Source: Sorlinia euscelidii (lineage in GTDB: Bacteria > Pseudomonadota > Alphaproteobacteria > Acetobacterales > Acetobacteraceae). From it: a stretch of DNA of 64,000 nucleotides. Where the stretch lies: the NCBI RefSeq assembly GCF_036452155.1, contig NZ_JAWJZY010000001.1; one strand, 5' to 3'. The translations under genes were made by a program, and so were the position numbers. The notes under the pieces are model-generated. The model had not been told where the DNA came from and ran no database searches. It saw only the letters and a program-made list of their open reading frames with translations. Shown here piece after piece: positions 9,239 through 18,473 of this stretch (positions are counted from its first letter, which is position 1; each line of letters starts with the position of its first letter).

Positions 9239-10025
9239 CAAAGCTTACGTGATTGCCGTCGCCAATCAAAAAGGCGGTGTGGGCAAAACGACAACCGCCA
9301 TCAATCTGGCAGCGGCTCTCGCTGAAACGCGGCGCGTCCTGCTGATCGATCTTGACCCGCAGGGGAACGCCTCAACCGGCCTCGGTGTGGGTTATGATCG
9401 GCGCAGCCATGGCACCTACGCAGCCTTGATTCAGAGCGAGGATGCCGCCGCCCTGCCACGCCCGACCATGGTCCCGAATCTCGACATCATCGCGGCGGAT
9501 AATGACCTGGCAGGTGCGGAAATTGAGCTGACCATGGAAGACCGACGTGAGAGCCGCCTGAAGGATGTCGTCGAGGTGGTCGGCACAACTTATGACGTGA
9601 TCGTCGTGGATTGTCCGCCAAGCCTGGGCCTGCTGACGCTAAATGCGCTCGTTGCCGCGCAGGGAGTCCTTATTCCGCTTCAATGCGAGTTTTTCGCGCT
9701 AGAAGGCATTACGCAAATGACGCGGACGATTGACCGCGTTCGTAAAGCGTTAAACCCTTCCTTAACGATTTCAGGCATTGTGCTGACAATGTATGACCGA
9801 CGCAATAATCTCTCCGAACTTGTGGCGGCCGACGCGCGCAGTTTCTTCGGTGATAAAGTTCTCGAGGCGCTTATTCCCCGCAATATCCGCATCTCTGAAG
9901 CGCAAAGCCACGGAAGCTCCGTCTTTGATTATGATGCACGGAGCAGCGGTGCCCTTGCCTACAGGGCATTGGCGGACGAGCTCTCACGACGTTGCTTGAA
10001 AGTAAAGGTAGATCAACCGGCATGA
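9231..10025 (+). CDS. parA: Chromosome partitioning ATPase ParA
   Basis: Walker-type ATPase that moves ParB-parS complexes apart over the nucleoid. The deviant Walker A motif KGGVGKTT is at about residues 14-21, followed by LIDLDPQGNASTGLG (Walker A') and VIVVDCPPSLGLLT (Walker B). The 264-residue length is that of chromosomal Soj/ParA proteins, without the extra DNA-binding N-terminus of plasmid type Ia ParA. Its ATG lies inside the end of rsmG, and its TGA overlaps the parB ATG (ATGA). Confidence 0.96.
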   Translation: MDDKAYVIAVANQKGGVGKTTTAINLAAALAETRRVLLIDLDPQGNASTGLGVGYDRRSHGTYAALIQSEDAAALPRPTMVPNLDIIAADNDLAGAEIELTMEDRRESRLKDVVEVVGTTYDVIVVDCPPSLGLLTLNALVAAQGVLIPLQCEFFALEGITQMTRTIDRVRKALNPSLTISGIVLTMYDRRNNLSELVAADARSFFGDKVLEALIPRNIRISEAQSHGSSVFDYDARSSGALAYRALADELSRRCLKVKVDQPA

Positions 10026-10900
10026 AGAAATCTCCCCCACTCCGACTCGGCCGCGGCCTGGCCGCGCTTCTGGGCGATGATCAGGAAGGCCCCGCTCAGC
10101 CGTCTGAAGAAGTGACGGAACGCGCGCAGAATATGTCGGTGCTGGGGGTGGACCAACTTGAACCCGCGCGCTTCCAGCCGCGCCAGGCGATTGATGAGAC
10201 GGACCTCGTCGAGTTGACGGAGTCCATCAGGACGCGCGGCATCCTCCAGCCGATCCTCGTGCGTCCGATGCCGAATCAGGAAAATACCTTTCAGATTATC
10301 GCCGGTGAGCGTCGTTGGCGTGCGGCCCAGCGTGCGGGCCTGCATGAAGTGCCGGTGCATATTCGTCACTTTGACGATGCGGACGCTATGGCGGCCGCGC
10401 TGGTTGAAAACTTGCAACGCGCTGACCTTAACGCGATTGAAGAAGCGGAAGGGCTTCAGCGACTCCAGACGGATTTCGCCCTGACTCAGGAGGAATTATC
10501 CGACGCCATCGGGAAGTCGCGCTCCCACATCGCCAATACGCTGCGCATCCTTAATCTGCCTCACGGGGTGCGTCAGCTGGTCAAATCCGGCAAGCTGACG
10601 GCGGGCCATGCGCGCGCACTTCTGGCGCATCCGGACCCGATTTCCGGCGCGGCCATCGTTATTGCCCGGCACCTCAATGTGCGCCAGACGGAGGCGCTGG
10701 CGAAACAGGTCACGTCAACCAATGCCAAGCCGCGGCGGCAAACATCGCGGGATGATGAGATTATCCGTCTTGAGAGCGACCTGGCGCGCCATCTCGGGCT
10801 TAAGGTCAAAATCGCCTATGATGGTAAAGGCGGGTATCTGCGTCTGGATTATCGCAGTCTGGACCAGTTTGAAAATCTGATGCGTCTTTTGAAACCGTAA
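10022..10900 (+). CDS. parB: Chromosome partitioning protein ParB
   Basis: CTP-dependent clamp that loads at parS and spreads on DNA. The N-terminal segment has RLGRGLAALLGD, which contacts ParA. The CTP-binding ParB/Srx domain contains VRPMP, IIAGERRWRAAQRAGL and ENLQRADLNAIEEA. A helix-turn-helix follows (LTQEELSDAIGKSRSHIANTLRIL), then LTAGHARALL and a C-terminal dimerisation region ending ENLMRLLKP. I start at ATG 10022, which overlaps the parA stop, giving 292 residues. A longer frame from 9992 lies inside parA and lacks family support. Confidence 0.96.
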   Translation: MKKSPPLRLGRGLAALLGDDQEGPAQPSEEVTERAQNMSVLGVDQLEPARFQPRQAIDETDLVELTESIRTRGILQPILVRPMPNQENTFQIIAGERRWRAAQRAGLHEVPVHIRHFDDADAMAAALVENLQRADLNAIEEAEGLQRLQTDFALTQEELSDAIGKSRSHIANTLRILNLPHGVRQLVKSGKLTAGHARALLAHPDPISGAAIVIARHLNVRQTEALAKQVTSTNAKPRRQTSRDDEIIRLESDLARHLGLKVKIAYDGKGGYLRLDYRSLDQFENLMRLLKP

Positions 10901-10971
10901 AAAAAAGACGAATCCGGCTTGTCGATGGGGCAACGTGCTGATAAAACCCTTGCCCACGACATGAGGTCAAT

Positions 10972-11047
<76 letters not shown>

Positions 11048-11060
11048 TTGACCGCTCACC

Positions 11061-12206
11061 TTACCCTTGAGACATAGATATACCCGGCCGATCATGCCAT
11101 GAGCGGGAGCGCATCTCTTCAAGGCGTGATATAGTGCGTTGAAATGCGGTCACATTTTCCCCCGCCGGGTAAAGATCTTTTGGCCATACGTCAGAGGACG
11201 CATAGAGACGCGTCCCATTCTCATAAAGCACGTCGATCAAACGGATGAAACGTAACGCCTCATCATAGCGGTCAGGAGAGAGTTGCGGGATGGATTCAAT
11301 CATTACCACGGGATAACGCGCGGCCAGCGCTATAAACTCCGCCGTGCCGGACATGACGGAGCAGAGTTCCGTAAACTGACATCGCGCCACCCCGTCCCCG
11401 CTACAGGCGATGGGGAATTGGCGTGACCCGATTTGAAGCTGCGCCCTTGACGGCTCGGACGGAGAGACTTCTCTAAAGATCCGCGAGAAGATCTCGCGAC
11501 TTTCCGCGTCCGGAGGCACACGCCAGGCATTTTCAGCCATGTCACGTGCGCGTCGGTAATCACGCTGCGCCGCCAGCGTGATGACGCGTACATGCGCCAT
11601 GATTCGCGTGATGAGCGGGCGGATCGTCGTTTGCGCCTGGCGATTATGCTGCAACAGCGCATCCGGATGGGTGTTGGATGTCATCACAATATGGACGCCC
11701 GCCGTCAGAAGCAGGTCAATGATGCGGAGGTTGACAACAGCATCCGACATGTCGTTGAGCTGAAACTCGTCGAAGCAAAGGACGCGATTATGCAGGGCGA
11801 TCCGCCATGCGAGTTCCGCCAGGGGATCATCATAACGTTTCTGGCGCAACTGGGGGCTGTTGAGGGCCTTCAGAATTTCCTGCATGAATTCGTGGAAATG
11901 CACTCGTCGCTTCTGCCGGAAATCAAGACTGTCAAAAAACAGATCCATCAACATGGTTTTGCCGCGTCCCACCTCCCCCAGAAGGTAGAGGCCACGCCCC
12001 GGCGCGGATCGTATGGCGCGTCGCCTGATCGTAACGCGCAATCCCAGGGTTGAATGTGATGTCTGTTGCGTGGCATCGCGCCCGAATGCGTCCAGCACAT
12101 CGACGCATTCTTCCTGGGCTGCGTCAGGCTCTAACCGGCCTGAGGCAAGCGCCTCGCGATAAAGTGCTTTAAGTCCGCAAGGCGTGGGCGTCGCGCCATT
12201 ATGCAT
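11061..12206 (-). CDS. zapE: Cell division ATPase ZapE (AFG1/LACE1 family)
   Basis: AFG1-type P-loop ATPase; in Escherichia coli ZapE binds the Z ring, and in mitochondria the homologue works with proteases. Walker A reads GEVGRGKTM (about residues 77-85) and Walker B LCFDEFQLND (about 143-152), followed by IVMTSNTHPDALL and, near the end, the arginine-bearing RLYASSDVWPKDLY. From the start used here the protein has 381 residues, slightly above the usual 350-375. I chose ATG 12206 (MHNGATPT) because AAGGA lies seven bases upstream; the ATG at 12221 has no ribosome site. The gene is divergent from sdhC and converges on tRNA-Lys. Confidence 0.9.
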   Translation of the reverse strand: MHNGATPTPCGLKALYREALASGRLEPDAAQEECVDVLDAFGRDATQQTSHSTLGLRVTIRRRAIRSAPGRGLYLLGEVGRGKTMLMDLFFDSLDFRQKRRVHFHEFMQEILKALNSPQLRQKRYDDPLAELAWRIALHNRVLCFDEFQLNDMSDAVVNLRIIDLLLTAGVHIVMTSNTHPDALLQHNRQAQTTIRPLITRIMAHVRVITLAAQRDYRRARDMAENAWRVPPDAESREIFSRIFREVSPSEPSRAQLQIGSRQFPIACSGDGVARCQFTELCSVMSGTAEFIALAARYPVVMIESIPQLSPDRYDEALRFIRLIDVLYENGTRLYASSDVWPKDLYPAGENVTAFQRTISRLEEMRSRSWHDRPGISMSQG

Positions 12207-12355
12207 GACTAAATCCTTCATTATGAAATGCTCATGACGTTCCGTTTATCGCCTGACGGTTTGTCCGGTATCAACCCACCCTGCCAAGGTAAAGAGTGGG
12301 GCGCGATAATTTAGGCATTCTTTAACGATTTTCGCATCACAAATGCCGTGTGACG

Positions 12356-12375
12356 GGTGACGCTGCGGCGTCACC
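12356..12375 (+). promoter_or_regulatory. Stem-loop in the sdhCDAB leader
   Basis: GGTGACGC and GCGTCACC form a perfect eight-base-pair stem around a TGCG loop, 45 bases before the sdhC start. There is no T-run after it, so it is not an intrinsic terminator. It could be an operator or a leader RNA structure. Confidence 0.4.
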
Positions 12376-12419
12376 GATGTATGTTGGCCCTCCCATGACG
12401 GCAGGTTGAGAGTGTAACC

Positions 12420-12878
12420 ATGGTGGCTGATCGCCGCGACTCCCTTTATGAAGGTGTCAACTCTGACGGTAACCGGGTACGGCGACCGAAATCCCCTCAT
12501 CTGACAATCTATAAATTCCGCCTGTCCATGTTGATGTCGATCGGTAACCGTATGGCCGGGGTCGTCTCAACTGTGGGGCTGGGGATGTTTGCCTTCTGGC
12601 TGCGTGGACTTGCTCGGGGTGGGGCTACTTACCGGAAATCCAATGCATTGCTCTGCCACCCGGTCGCGCGGCTGACATTGGCCGGGTGGTGCGCCGCCTC
12701 TATCTACCATTTTGTGGTGGGCCTGCGTCACCTCATCTGGGACGATGCGCACCGACTGGAAAAAACGCAGATCAATAGAGACGGCCCGCGCAGTTTAGTC
12801 ATGACATTGATGATCACAACCATCGTCCTTGGAAGTCTGACAATGCGCGCACGTCGTCGCAAAGGCGCTGAGTCATGA
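12420..12878 (+). CDS. sdhC: Succinate dehydrogenase cytochrome b556 subunit SdhC
   Basis: Membrane anchor of complex II, which binds haem b and ubiquinone. The family signature RPKSPHLTIYKFR is at about residues 22-34, with the quinone-site SIGNRMAG following. Three membrane segments can be seen (about 41-61, 82-104, 124-144). The haem-ligand motif HFVVGLRHLIWD is at about 97-108. At 152 residues it is slightly long at the N-terminus. Its stop overlaps the sdhD start by four bases. Confidence 0.94.
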   Translation: MVADRRDSLYEGVNSDGNRVRRPKSPHLTIYKFRLSMLMSIGNRMAGVVSTVGLGMFAFWLRGLARGGATYRKSNALLCHPVARLTLAGWCAASIYHFVVGLRHLIWDDAHRLEKTQINRDGPRSLVMTLMITTIVLGSLTMRARRRKGAES

Positions 12879-13252
12879 AAACCCAAGCTGAAGAACACCC
12901 TCACGAAAAAGGACGCCCGCATTGGCTTCAGGAGCGGGCGAGTGCGGTCATACTGATGCCGTTGACACTCTGGGCCAGTCTGTTCGCCTTCAACGCGATC
13001 GGCAAATCACGTCATGTCCTCGTCGCGCGATTTGGCAGGCCGCGTCACGCCATTGCCGTGGCGCTGATGGCGGGGCTCGCGGCGCGCCACATGCAATTGG
13101 GGCTGGAGGTCATTATCGGAGATTACCTCAGGGGGGCGCGGCAAAAAGCGGCTAAGCTCCTGACGCGCATTTTCTGCGTGGGGTTTGTAGTGAGCGTCGT
13201 GCTGTCCCTTTTACGGCTGCGACGTCAAAGCAGGGTAGGAGCGGATAAATGA
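12875..13252 (+). CDS. sdhD: Succinate dehydrogenase membrane anchor SdhD
   Basis: Second membrane subunit of complex II. The weakly conserved 125-residue protein has the expected WLQERASAVILMPLTLW opening, three hydrophobic segments and the haem/quinone region HMQLGLEVIIGDYLRG (about residues 73-88). It is placed between sdhC and sdhA with four-base overlaps on both sides, which supports the identity more than its sequence does. Confidence 0.9.
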   Translation: MKTQAEEHPHEKGRPHWLQERASAVILMPLTLWASLFAFNAIGKSRHVLVARFGRPRHAIAVALMAGLAARHMQLGLEVIIGDYLRGARQKAAKLLTRIFCVGFVVSVVLSLLRLRRQSRVGADK

Positions 13253-15045
13253 CGATCTCCGATTCTTATCGCGTGATCCGCCACGAATATGATGTTGTCG
13301 TCGTGGGTGCGGGGGGTGCGGGGTTGCGCGCCACGCTCGGTATGGGGGCGGCGGGTCTTCGGACAGCGTGCGTCACCAAGGTGTTTCCGACGCGCAGCCA
13401 CACGGTGGCCGCGCAGGGCGGGATCGGTGCGGCTCTCGGTAATATGGAGGAGGATAACTGGCGGTGGCATATGTATGACACCGTCAAAGGCTCAGACTGG
13501 CTTGGGGACCAGGACGCCATCGAATTCATGTGCCGCGAGGCGGAAAGCGCGGTCAAAGAGCTGGAACATCTGGGCGTGCCTTTTTCCCGCACGGAGGATG
13601 GTCGCATCTATCAGCGCCCGTTCGGCGGTCACACGCGGGAATTCGGGCAGGCACCCGTGCCACGTGCCTGCGCGGCGGCAGATCGTACGGGGCACGCCAT
13701 TCTGCACACGCTTTACCAGCAATGCCTTAAGCATAAAGTCTCCTTCTACGTCGAATTCTTCGTGCTTGACCTCATCATGGATGAGGCGGGTCAGTGTCGC
13801 GGTATTGTGGCGTGGTGCCTCGATGATGGCACGATCCACGTCTTCAGCGCGAAAATGGTTGTGCTCGCTACAGGTGGTTATGGCCGCGCATTTCTAAGCT
13901 GCACGTCGGCGCATTCCTGCACCGGTGATGGGGGCGGCCTGGCAATGCGCGCGGGACTACCGACGCAGGACATGGAATTTGTGCAATTCCACCCTACCGG
14001 GATTTACCCTGCTGGATGCCTGCTGACAGAAGGGTGCCGCGGTGAAGGCGGTTACCTGACCAATGCGGATGGTGAACGCTTCATGGAGCGCTATGCGCCC
14101 ACGACGAAAGATCTCGCATCGCGTGATGTCGTCTCACGCGCCATGACGATTGAGATCAATGAAGGGCGGGGATGTGGTCCGAATAAAGATCATATCATGC
14201 TTCATCTTGAGCATCTGGGTGCTGATCTTCTGCATCAGCGCCTGCCGGGCATTTCGGAGACGGCGCGGGTTTTTGCCGGCGTCGATGTCACGCGGGAGCC
14301 CGCACCCGTCCTGCCGACCGTGCATTATAATATGGGGGGCGTGCCAACCACGATACATGGTGAGGTCGTCAGCCCGACGGAGGACGACCCCGATCACATT
14401 GTCCCCGGGCTGATGGCGGTGGGTGAAGCGGCATGTGTCTCCGTGCATGGCGCAAACCGGCTCGGAACCAATTCGCTGCTTGATCTCATCGTGTTCGGCC
14501 GCGCGGCGGCGCGGCGGGCGGCGGAACGGATTGATCCCGAACTTCCTGTACCGATGGCGCCGGACGCGGAAGTCGAAAAAATCATCGGCTCTTTCGACAA
14601 ATTGCGCCACGCTGATGGGACTTATACAGTGGCACAATTGCGGGAGCGCCTGCAACGCACCATGCAGGCGCATGCGTCCGTATTCAGAAACGACAAATCC
14701 TTGTCGGAAGGCTGCGATAAAATACGCGCCCTCTGGAAGGATAGTCAGCAGATTGCTTTACGGGATCGCTCCCTGATCTGGAACAGTGACCTGATGGAAG
14801 CGCTGGAATATCAGAACCTCCTCGCCAATGCGACAGTTACAATTGAAAGCGCCCTTGCCCGCCATGAGTCGCGCGGGGCCCATGCCCATGACGATTACCC
14901 GGAGCGTGATGACAAGGACTGGATGAAGCACACAGTTTCCTACCTCGATGCGGAGGGCGGTGTGCGGCTGACTTATCGGCCGGTGCACCTTAAAACCCTC
15001 ACGGATGATGTTGAGGTTTTTCCCCCCAAAAAGCGCGTTTACTAA
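13249..15045 (+). CDS. sdhA: Succinate dehydrogenase flavoprotein subunit SdhA
   Basis: Catalytic subunit that oxidises succinate to fumarate at covalently bound FAD. The dinucleotide motif DVVVVGAGGAGLRA is at about residues 15-28 and the FAD-linked histidine is His51 in TRSHTVAAQGG. Active-site features include FVQFHPTGIYPAGCLLTEGCRGEGG, the HYNMGGVPTTIHGEV block and GANRLGTNSLLDL. The C-terminus (DDVEVFPPKKRVY) is typical of alphaproteobacteria. The 598-residue length is normal. It overlaps sdhD by four bases, and sdhB follows 12 bases later with AAGGAGAGG as ribosome site. Confidence 0.97.
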   Translation: MTISDSYRVIRHEYDVVVVGAGGAGLRATLGMGAAGLRTACVTKVFPTRSHTVAAQGGIGAALGNMEEDNWRWHMYDTVKGSDWLGDQDAIEFMCREAESAVKELEHLGVPFSRTEDGRIYQRPFGGHTREFGQAPVPRACAAADRTGHAILHTLYQQCLKHKVSFYVEFFVLDLIMDEAGQCRGIVAWCLDDGTIHVFSAKMVVLATGGYGRAFLSCTSAHSCTGDGGGLAMRAGLPTQDMEFVQFHPTGIYPAGCLLTEGCRGEGGYLTNADGERFMERYAPTTKDLASRDVVSRAMTIEINEGRGCGPNKDHIMLHLEHLGADLLHQRLPGISETARVFAGVDVTREPAPVLPTVHYNMGGVPTTIHGEVVSPTEDDPDHIVPGLMAVGEAACVSVHGANRLGTNSLLDLIVFGRAAARRAAERIDPELPVPMAPDAEVEKIIGSFDKLRHADGTYTVAQLRERLQRTMQAHASVFRNDKSLSEGCDKIRALWKDSQQIALRDRSLIWNSDLMEALEYQNLLANATVTIESALARHESRGAHAHDDYPERDDKDWMKHTVSYLDAEGGVRLTYRPVHLKTLTDDVEVFPPKKRVY

Positions 15046-15057
15046 GGAGAGGTCGCA

Positions 15058-15843
15058 ATGGCTGAATTACGGCTTCCCGAGGAAAGCAGAGTCACCCAGG
15101 GGAAGACATTTCCTGCGGCGGCGGGCGCAAAGAATCGCCGGTTCTTCCAGGTTTATCGATGGTCACCGGATGCCGGCGAAACGCCGCGGATGGATCGCTA
15201 CGAGCTGGACCTTGATAAAATTGGTCCCATGGTTCTCGATGCGCTGCTTTTCATTAAAAATGAGGTCGACCCGACCCTGACCTTCCGCCGGTCCTGCCGG
15301 GAGGGTATTTGCGGGTCATGCGCGATGAATATCGATGGCGAAAACACGCTCGCCTGCCTCAAGCCGATTAAGAGCATCAAAGGCGCGGTGACCATTAACC
15401 CGCTACCGCATATGCCGGTTGTCAAGGATCTGGTTCCTAACTTGAACGGCGCCTATAAGCAGCTGGAAGTCATTGAGCCTTGGCTGAAAAATGAAACCCC
15501 TCCGCCGCAGGATGAAGAGCGACGTCAATCCATTGCGGACCGCGAAAAACTGGATGGATTATGGGAATGTATTTTGTGCTTCTGCTGCACGACTTCCTGT
15601 CCGTCTTATTGGTGGAATGGGGACCAATATCTCGGCCCGGCAACTCTGCTTGCAGCGCAAAGGTGGATTGTTGATTCGCGTGACACGCATGAGGTGGAGA
15701 GGTTGGAAAATCTCGACGACCCGATGAAGCTTTACGCCTGTCGGTCCATCATGAATTGCACGCAGACTTGCCCGAAAGGCCTCAACCCGGCCAAAGCCAT
15801 TGCGCAAATCAAGAAGAAACAGGTTTTACGCGGGTCCAAATAG
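15058..15843 (+). CDS. sdhB: Succinate dehydrogenase iron-sulfur subunit SdhB
   Basis: Carries electrons from FAD to quinone through three iron-sulfur clusters. The [2Fe-2S] ligands are in SCREGICGSCAMNI and CLKP, the [4Fe-4S] ligands in CILCFCCTTSCPSYWW, and the [3Fe-4S] ligands in CRSIMNCTQTCPKGLNP. All cysteines needed are present and the length (261) is normal. It is the last gene of the sdhCDAB operon and is followed by stacked stem-loops shared with the convergent Hint gene. Confidence 0.97.
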   Translation: MAELRLPEESRVTQGKTFPAAAGAKNRRFFQVYRWSPDAGETPRMDRYELDLDKIGPMVLDALLFIKNEVDPTLTFRRSCREGICGSCAMNIDGENTLACLKPIKSIKGAVTINPLPHMPVVKDLVPNLNGAYKQLEVIEPWLKNETPPPQDEERRQSIADREKLDGLWECILCFCCTTSCPSYWWNGDQYLGPATLLAAQRWIVDSRDTHEVERLENLDDPMKLYACRSIMNCTQTCPKGLNPAKAIAQIKKKQVLRGSK

Positions 15844-15878
15844 ACCCAACACCGTTCTCCCTATGGCTCAGACGATAC

Positions 15879-15905
15879 CAGCCCGACCTTATTTAGGGCG
15901 GGCTG
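15879..15905 (+). terminator. Stem-loop downstream of sdhB
   Basis: CAGCCCG and CGGGCTG form a seven-base-pair stem 36 bases after the sdhB stop. No T-run follows, so termination may depend on Rho or on the further hairpins. Confidence 0.4.
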
Positions 15906-15959
15906 AATCTGAGGTGATGGGCTCGAACCTCCCCAAACCACATCTTCCCGAGATGTTTT

Positions 15960-16048
15960 AAACCCGAATTTATTGCCCTCGGGTTTGAAGGCACGTTGCC
16001 CGGCATGATAACGGCGCTCACGCGGGCAGCCACTATGCCGGGCAACGT
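15960..16048. terminator. Two further stem-loops in the convergent sdhB/Hint gap
   Basis: AAACCCGA (15960-15967) pairs with TCGGGTTT (15979-15986). Just after, ACGTTGCCCGGCAT (15993-16006) pairs perfectly with ATGCCGGGCAACGT (16035-16048) around a 28-base loop. The second lies 19 bases after the minus-strand Hint gene stop. A terminator role for the convergent units is inferred; neither has a strong T-run. Confidence 0.4.
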
Positions 16049-16066
16049 TAAAAGCCCGAGACAGAC

Positions 16067-17725
16067 TCAGGCGGCCGGGGCCTCCACCGCGAATTTGAGG
16101 ACATGCACATCCGGGAAGCATACCTCGACTTCCACGCCATATTCAGGCCGCCCGTAAGCACGGAGTGGGATAATCCCCGAACCGTTGGTCCAGCGAGACT
16201 GTCCGTCCTCAACATTATTCCACCCCTGAATGTTCGTCGCTGTAAGGTGGCGATTGATCAGATTGCGCCGACCGCGTTCATGGACAGCGACAGTCCCCAC
16301 GCGCACGCCAAGGCGACGCCGATCATCAATGAAGGGTCCGATCTCCTGATCAGGTCGTCGCGCCTCGCTTTCAATCACGAGGAATTTTGCACGCGGCGGG
16401 ACGGAGAATTTCGCCTTCGTGCCATGGGCTGAGATGAAAGTCACTGCCTCACCTGTGTCCGTCCTCAATCTCACTTCCCGGATGGAAGAGGAAGCATCCT
16501 GCCTGGCATGACCGCCATAGCCAAGTGACGCAGCCCTCTCATCGAGCATTGACCAGACATTTTTGAGAGTTTCAGCTGAATGCAGGAGGGGGAGTTGCGC
16601 ATTGAACGCGACAGAAGAAGCATCCGGCTCAACCGAGTCGAAACGCTGGCGCGACGCGTTGGGGCGGTAGCTCTCCGTCGGCAGGTTCTCGGCGTAGATG
16701 ACGGCATATTCGGAAAGGGTGAAGTGATAATAAGTGTAATGCAGGCGGTCCCGATCATAAGAGATTGAGGTGTCATTTATCAGACACCGAACCGGGATCA
16801 TGGCACCCGCCACCCAGACGCAGTGCTCAGACGTAACCCAGAGGTCACGGGCGGGTTGCTGGTCCCCGAAAGCGTGAGGCCTTATGTGCACGAGGAGGCT
16901 CTCATCCGGGACGGTACCATGGAGGTTAAGCGTCTTGCGACCAATCCAGGTGATTTGACGCGGGCCGTCCTGCGTGATGACGGCATCCCCGACAGCAAGC
17001 GCCTCAACATGGCGACTTCCGTCGGGCGTCTGGATGAGTGTGCCCTCAGCGAAGCAGGCGAAGATTTCGATACTGCCTTCAGGTCCCTCTTTCCATTCAA
17101 CGCCGGGGAAATTGCCGTTGAGGGTGAGCGAGCGCCCATCGGTCAGATTGATGGAAATCCCGAATGATGTCGGCGTAATGCTGCTGACTTGCCGACTCCA
17201 GAATTTCAAATCGATGATATCGATGTTGAATGAGTCGCCGGTAACGTTGAAGTAATAGTGACCAAGGTCTTTAGCGTAAGTTTCAAAATGCCCGTTGGGG
17301 CCAAGATTAACGCGCAGAGGACCGGAATTATCGAGGGCCTCTGGGGTTGGCAACCTCATTTTACCCGCGTTGATCGTCAGAACCGTCGAGGCATTATAAT
17401 AAATGGGTCCGCCCGCCCATGCGACTGAATCACCCCAATTGAGGGTGATGTTATTGAGCAGCGTGGTGCGGGCCGTCATCTGAAACCGACCGCCATTGAT
17501 CGTCAAACCGTCAATCGTCGGCCCCGGGCCCGAGGAATAAATTTCACCATCATTCATTGTGAGTCCGCGAATGGTCACATCGGCGTTTAGCTGCACACTA
17601 CCGCCATTGACGGTGATATTTCCACCAACAGTTCTCGGTTGAAAAATTAATTTGTCGCCGCCATTGATCCATTTATTCCATCCCGTACCGTTATCACCGG
17701 GCGACACAATCCAAGTCGTTGCCAT
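16067..17725 (-). CDS. Hint_2-domain protein with beta-repeat N-terminus (Hint protein 1)
   Basis: The N-terminal 220 residues consist of irregular Gly/Asn/Thr-rich beta-strand repeats (INGG, VNGG, MNDG units), like the stalks of surface adhesins. A Hint_2 domain begins at Cys224, CFAEGTLIQTPDGSRHVEAL, followed by VTSEHCVWVAGAMIPVRCLIND and a closing YAENLPTESY. Hint folds are self-cleaving in inteins and hedgehog; whether this one cleaves is not known. A C-terminal region of about 150 residues, ending NIQGWNNVEDGQSRWTNGSG and GIIPL, is shared with the protein at 20038-21666. No signal peptide is seen. ATG 17725 is chosen over TTG 17746 because AGAGGA lies before it. It starts four bases after the pentapeptide gene, so the two are probably co-translated. 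Confidence 0.8.
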   Translation of the reverse strand: MATTWIVSPGDNGTGWNKWINGGDKLIFQPRTVGGNITVNGGSVQLNADVTIRGLTMNDGEIYSSGPGPTIDGLTINGGRFQMTARTTLLNNITLNWGDSVAWAGGPIYYNASTVLTINAGKMRLPTPEALDNSGPLRVNLGPNGHFETYAKDLGHYYFNVTGDSFNIDIIDLKFWSRQVSSITPTSFGISINLTDGRSLTLNGNFPGVEWKEGPEGSIEIFACFAEGTLIQTPDGSRHVEALAVGDAVITQDGPRQITWIGRKTLNLHGTVPDESLLVHIRPHAFGDQQPARDLWVTSEHCVWVAGAMIPVRCLINDTSISYDRDRLHYTYYHFTLSEYAVIYAENLPTESYRPNASRQRFDSVEPDASSVAFNAQLPLLHSAETLKNVWSMLDERAASLGYGGHARQDASSSIREVRLRTDTGEAVTFISAHGTKAKFSVPPRAKFLVIESEARRPDQEIGPFIDDRRRLGVRVGTVAVHERGRRNLINRHLTATNIQGWNNVEDGQSRWTNGSGIIPLRAYGRPEYGVEVEVCFPDVHVLKFAVEAPAA

Positions 17726-17729
17726 GAAT

Positions 17730-18473
17730 TCAAGTCCTCTCTTCAATATTGATTGTTATTGCCACAGGGTCGGCTTTCATGGGGTCGGGCTCATTCGCTG
17801 GCGGCCTTGAGCCTTCCGCATGAGGGGCGTCCCGGTTGAGAGACGCGGGCCCTCGCCGCGCCTCTCTCACGACCCGCCCGTTGACAAAAGAGATGCGCCA
17901 CTCCCCGTCTGAAAAACTGATCGGCATGTTGTAAATCACCTGCCCCTCCCAAAAAGCAGGGGAAAAACGCAATTCCGTCAGGACGGCGCCGGAGAAATCC
18001 GTGCGTGCCAGATCCTGCCCGCCGAAACGCGCCATGGTGCAGACGGCACCGATAAATCGCGTATTCGTGAGTGTCGCATTGCGGAAATCAGCCCCGCGCG
18101 CGATGGTGCCCGTCAGGTCCGCATCGGAGAGGTCCGCGCCGATAAAGGACGCGTACGAAAGGTCGGCGCCGGTTAGACTTGCATTGATGAGAGATGCACC
18201 TGCGAGATCGGCCCCTGACAGATTTGCACCGCGCAAGACTGCATGATCGAGCCGACAGCTGCAGAGCGATGCGCCGCGTAAATCGGCATTTGTCAGGTTG
18301 CGGCTACAGAGATCCGCATCATGCAGAAAAACGCGTCGAAGGTTTTGGCTGACCAATGTGGTGTCATGTGGTGATGACGTTGCGAGGGCCTTGCAGGCGG
18401 ATGATCGTTCATCATCAGCAATGACGAAGTGGCGGGGTTGATCTGGAGTTTTGCGGAGGAAGTAAAACAACAC
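17730..18473 (-). CDS. Pentapeptide-repeat protein 1
   Basis: Contains about 26 consecutive A(D/N)LXX-type pentapeptides, for example NLTNADLRGASL, ANLSGADLAGASL and ADLSYASFIGADL, which fold into a right-handed quadrilateral beta helix. After the helix comes a short segment, SPAFWEGQVIYNMPISFSDG, and a basic, proline-rich tail. The N-terminus (LFYFLRKTPDQ) resembles that of the three related genes to the right. I chose GTG 18473, which has GAGG eight bases upstream; the frame is open to a GTG at 18527. Pentapeptide proteins include gyrase-protecting DNA mimics and structural proteins; nothing here decides between these. Function not recognised. Confidence 0.75.
   Translation of the reverse strand: MLFYFLRKTPDQPRHFVIADDERSSACKALATSSPHDTTLVSQNLRRVFLHDADLCSRNLTNADLRGASLCSCRLDHAVLRGANLSGADLAGASLINASLTGADLSYASFIGADLSDADLTGTIARGADFRNATLTNTRFIGAVCTMARFGGQDLARTDFSGAVLTELRFSPAFWEGQVIYNMPISFSDGEWRISFVNGRVVREARRGPASLNRDAPHAEGSRPPANEPDPMKADPVAITINIEERT

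Noticed and set aside
16067..17725. Intein in a host protein
   Set aside because: The Hint_2 domain starts with Cys but there is no recognisable split host protein on the two sides and no clear C-terminal His-Asn splice motif; the Hint_2 surface-protein family fits better.
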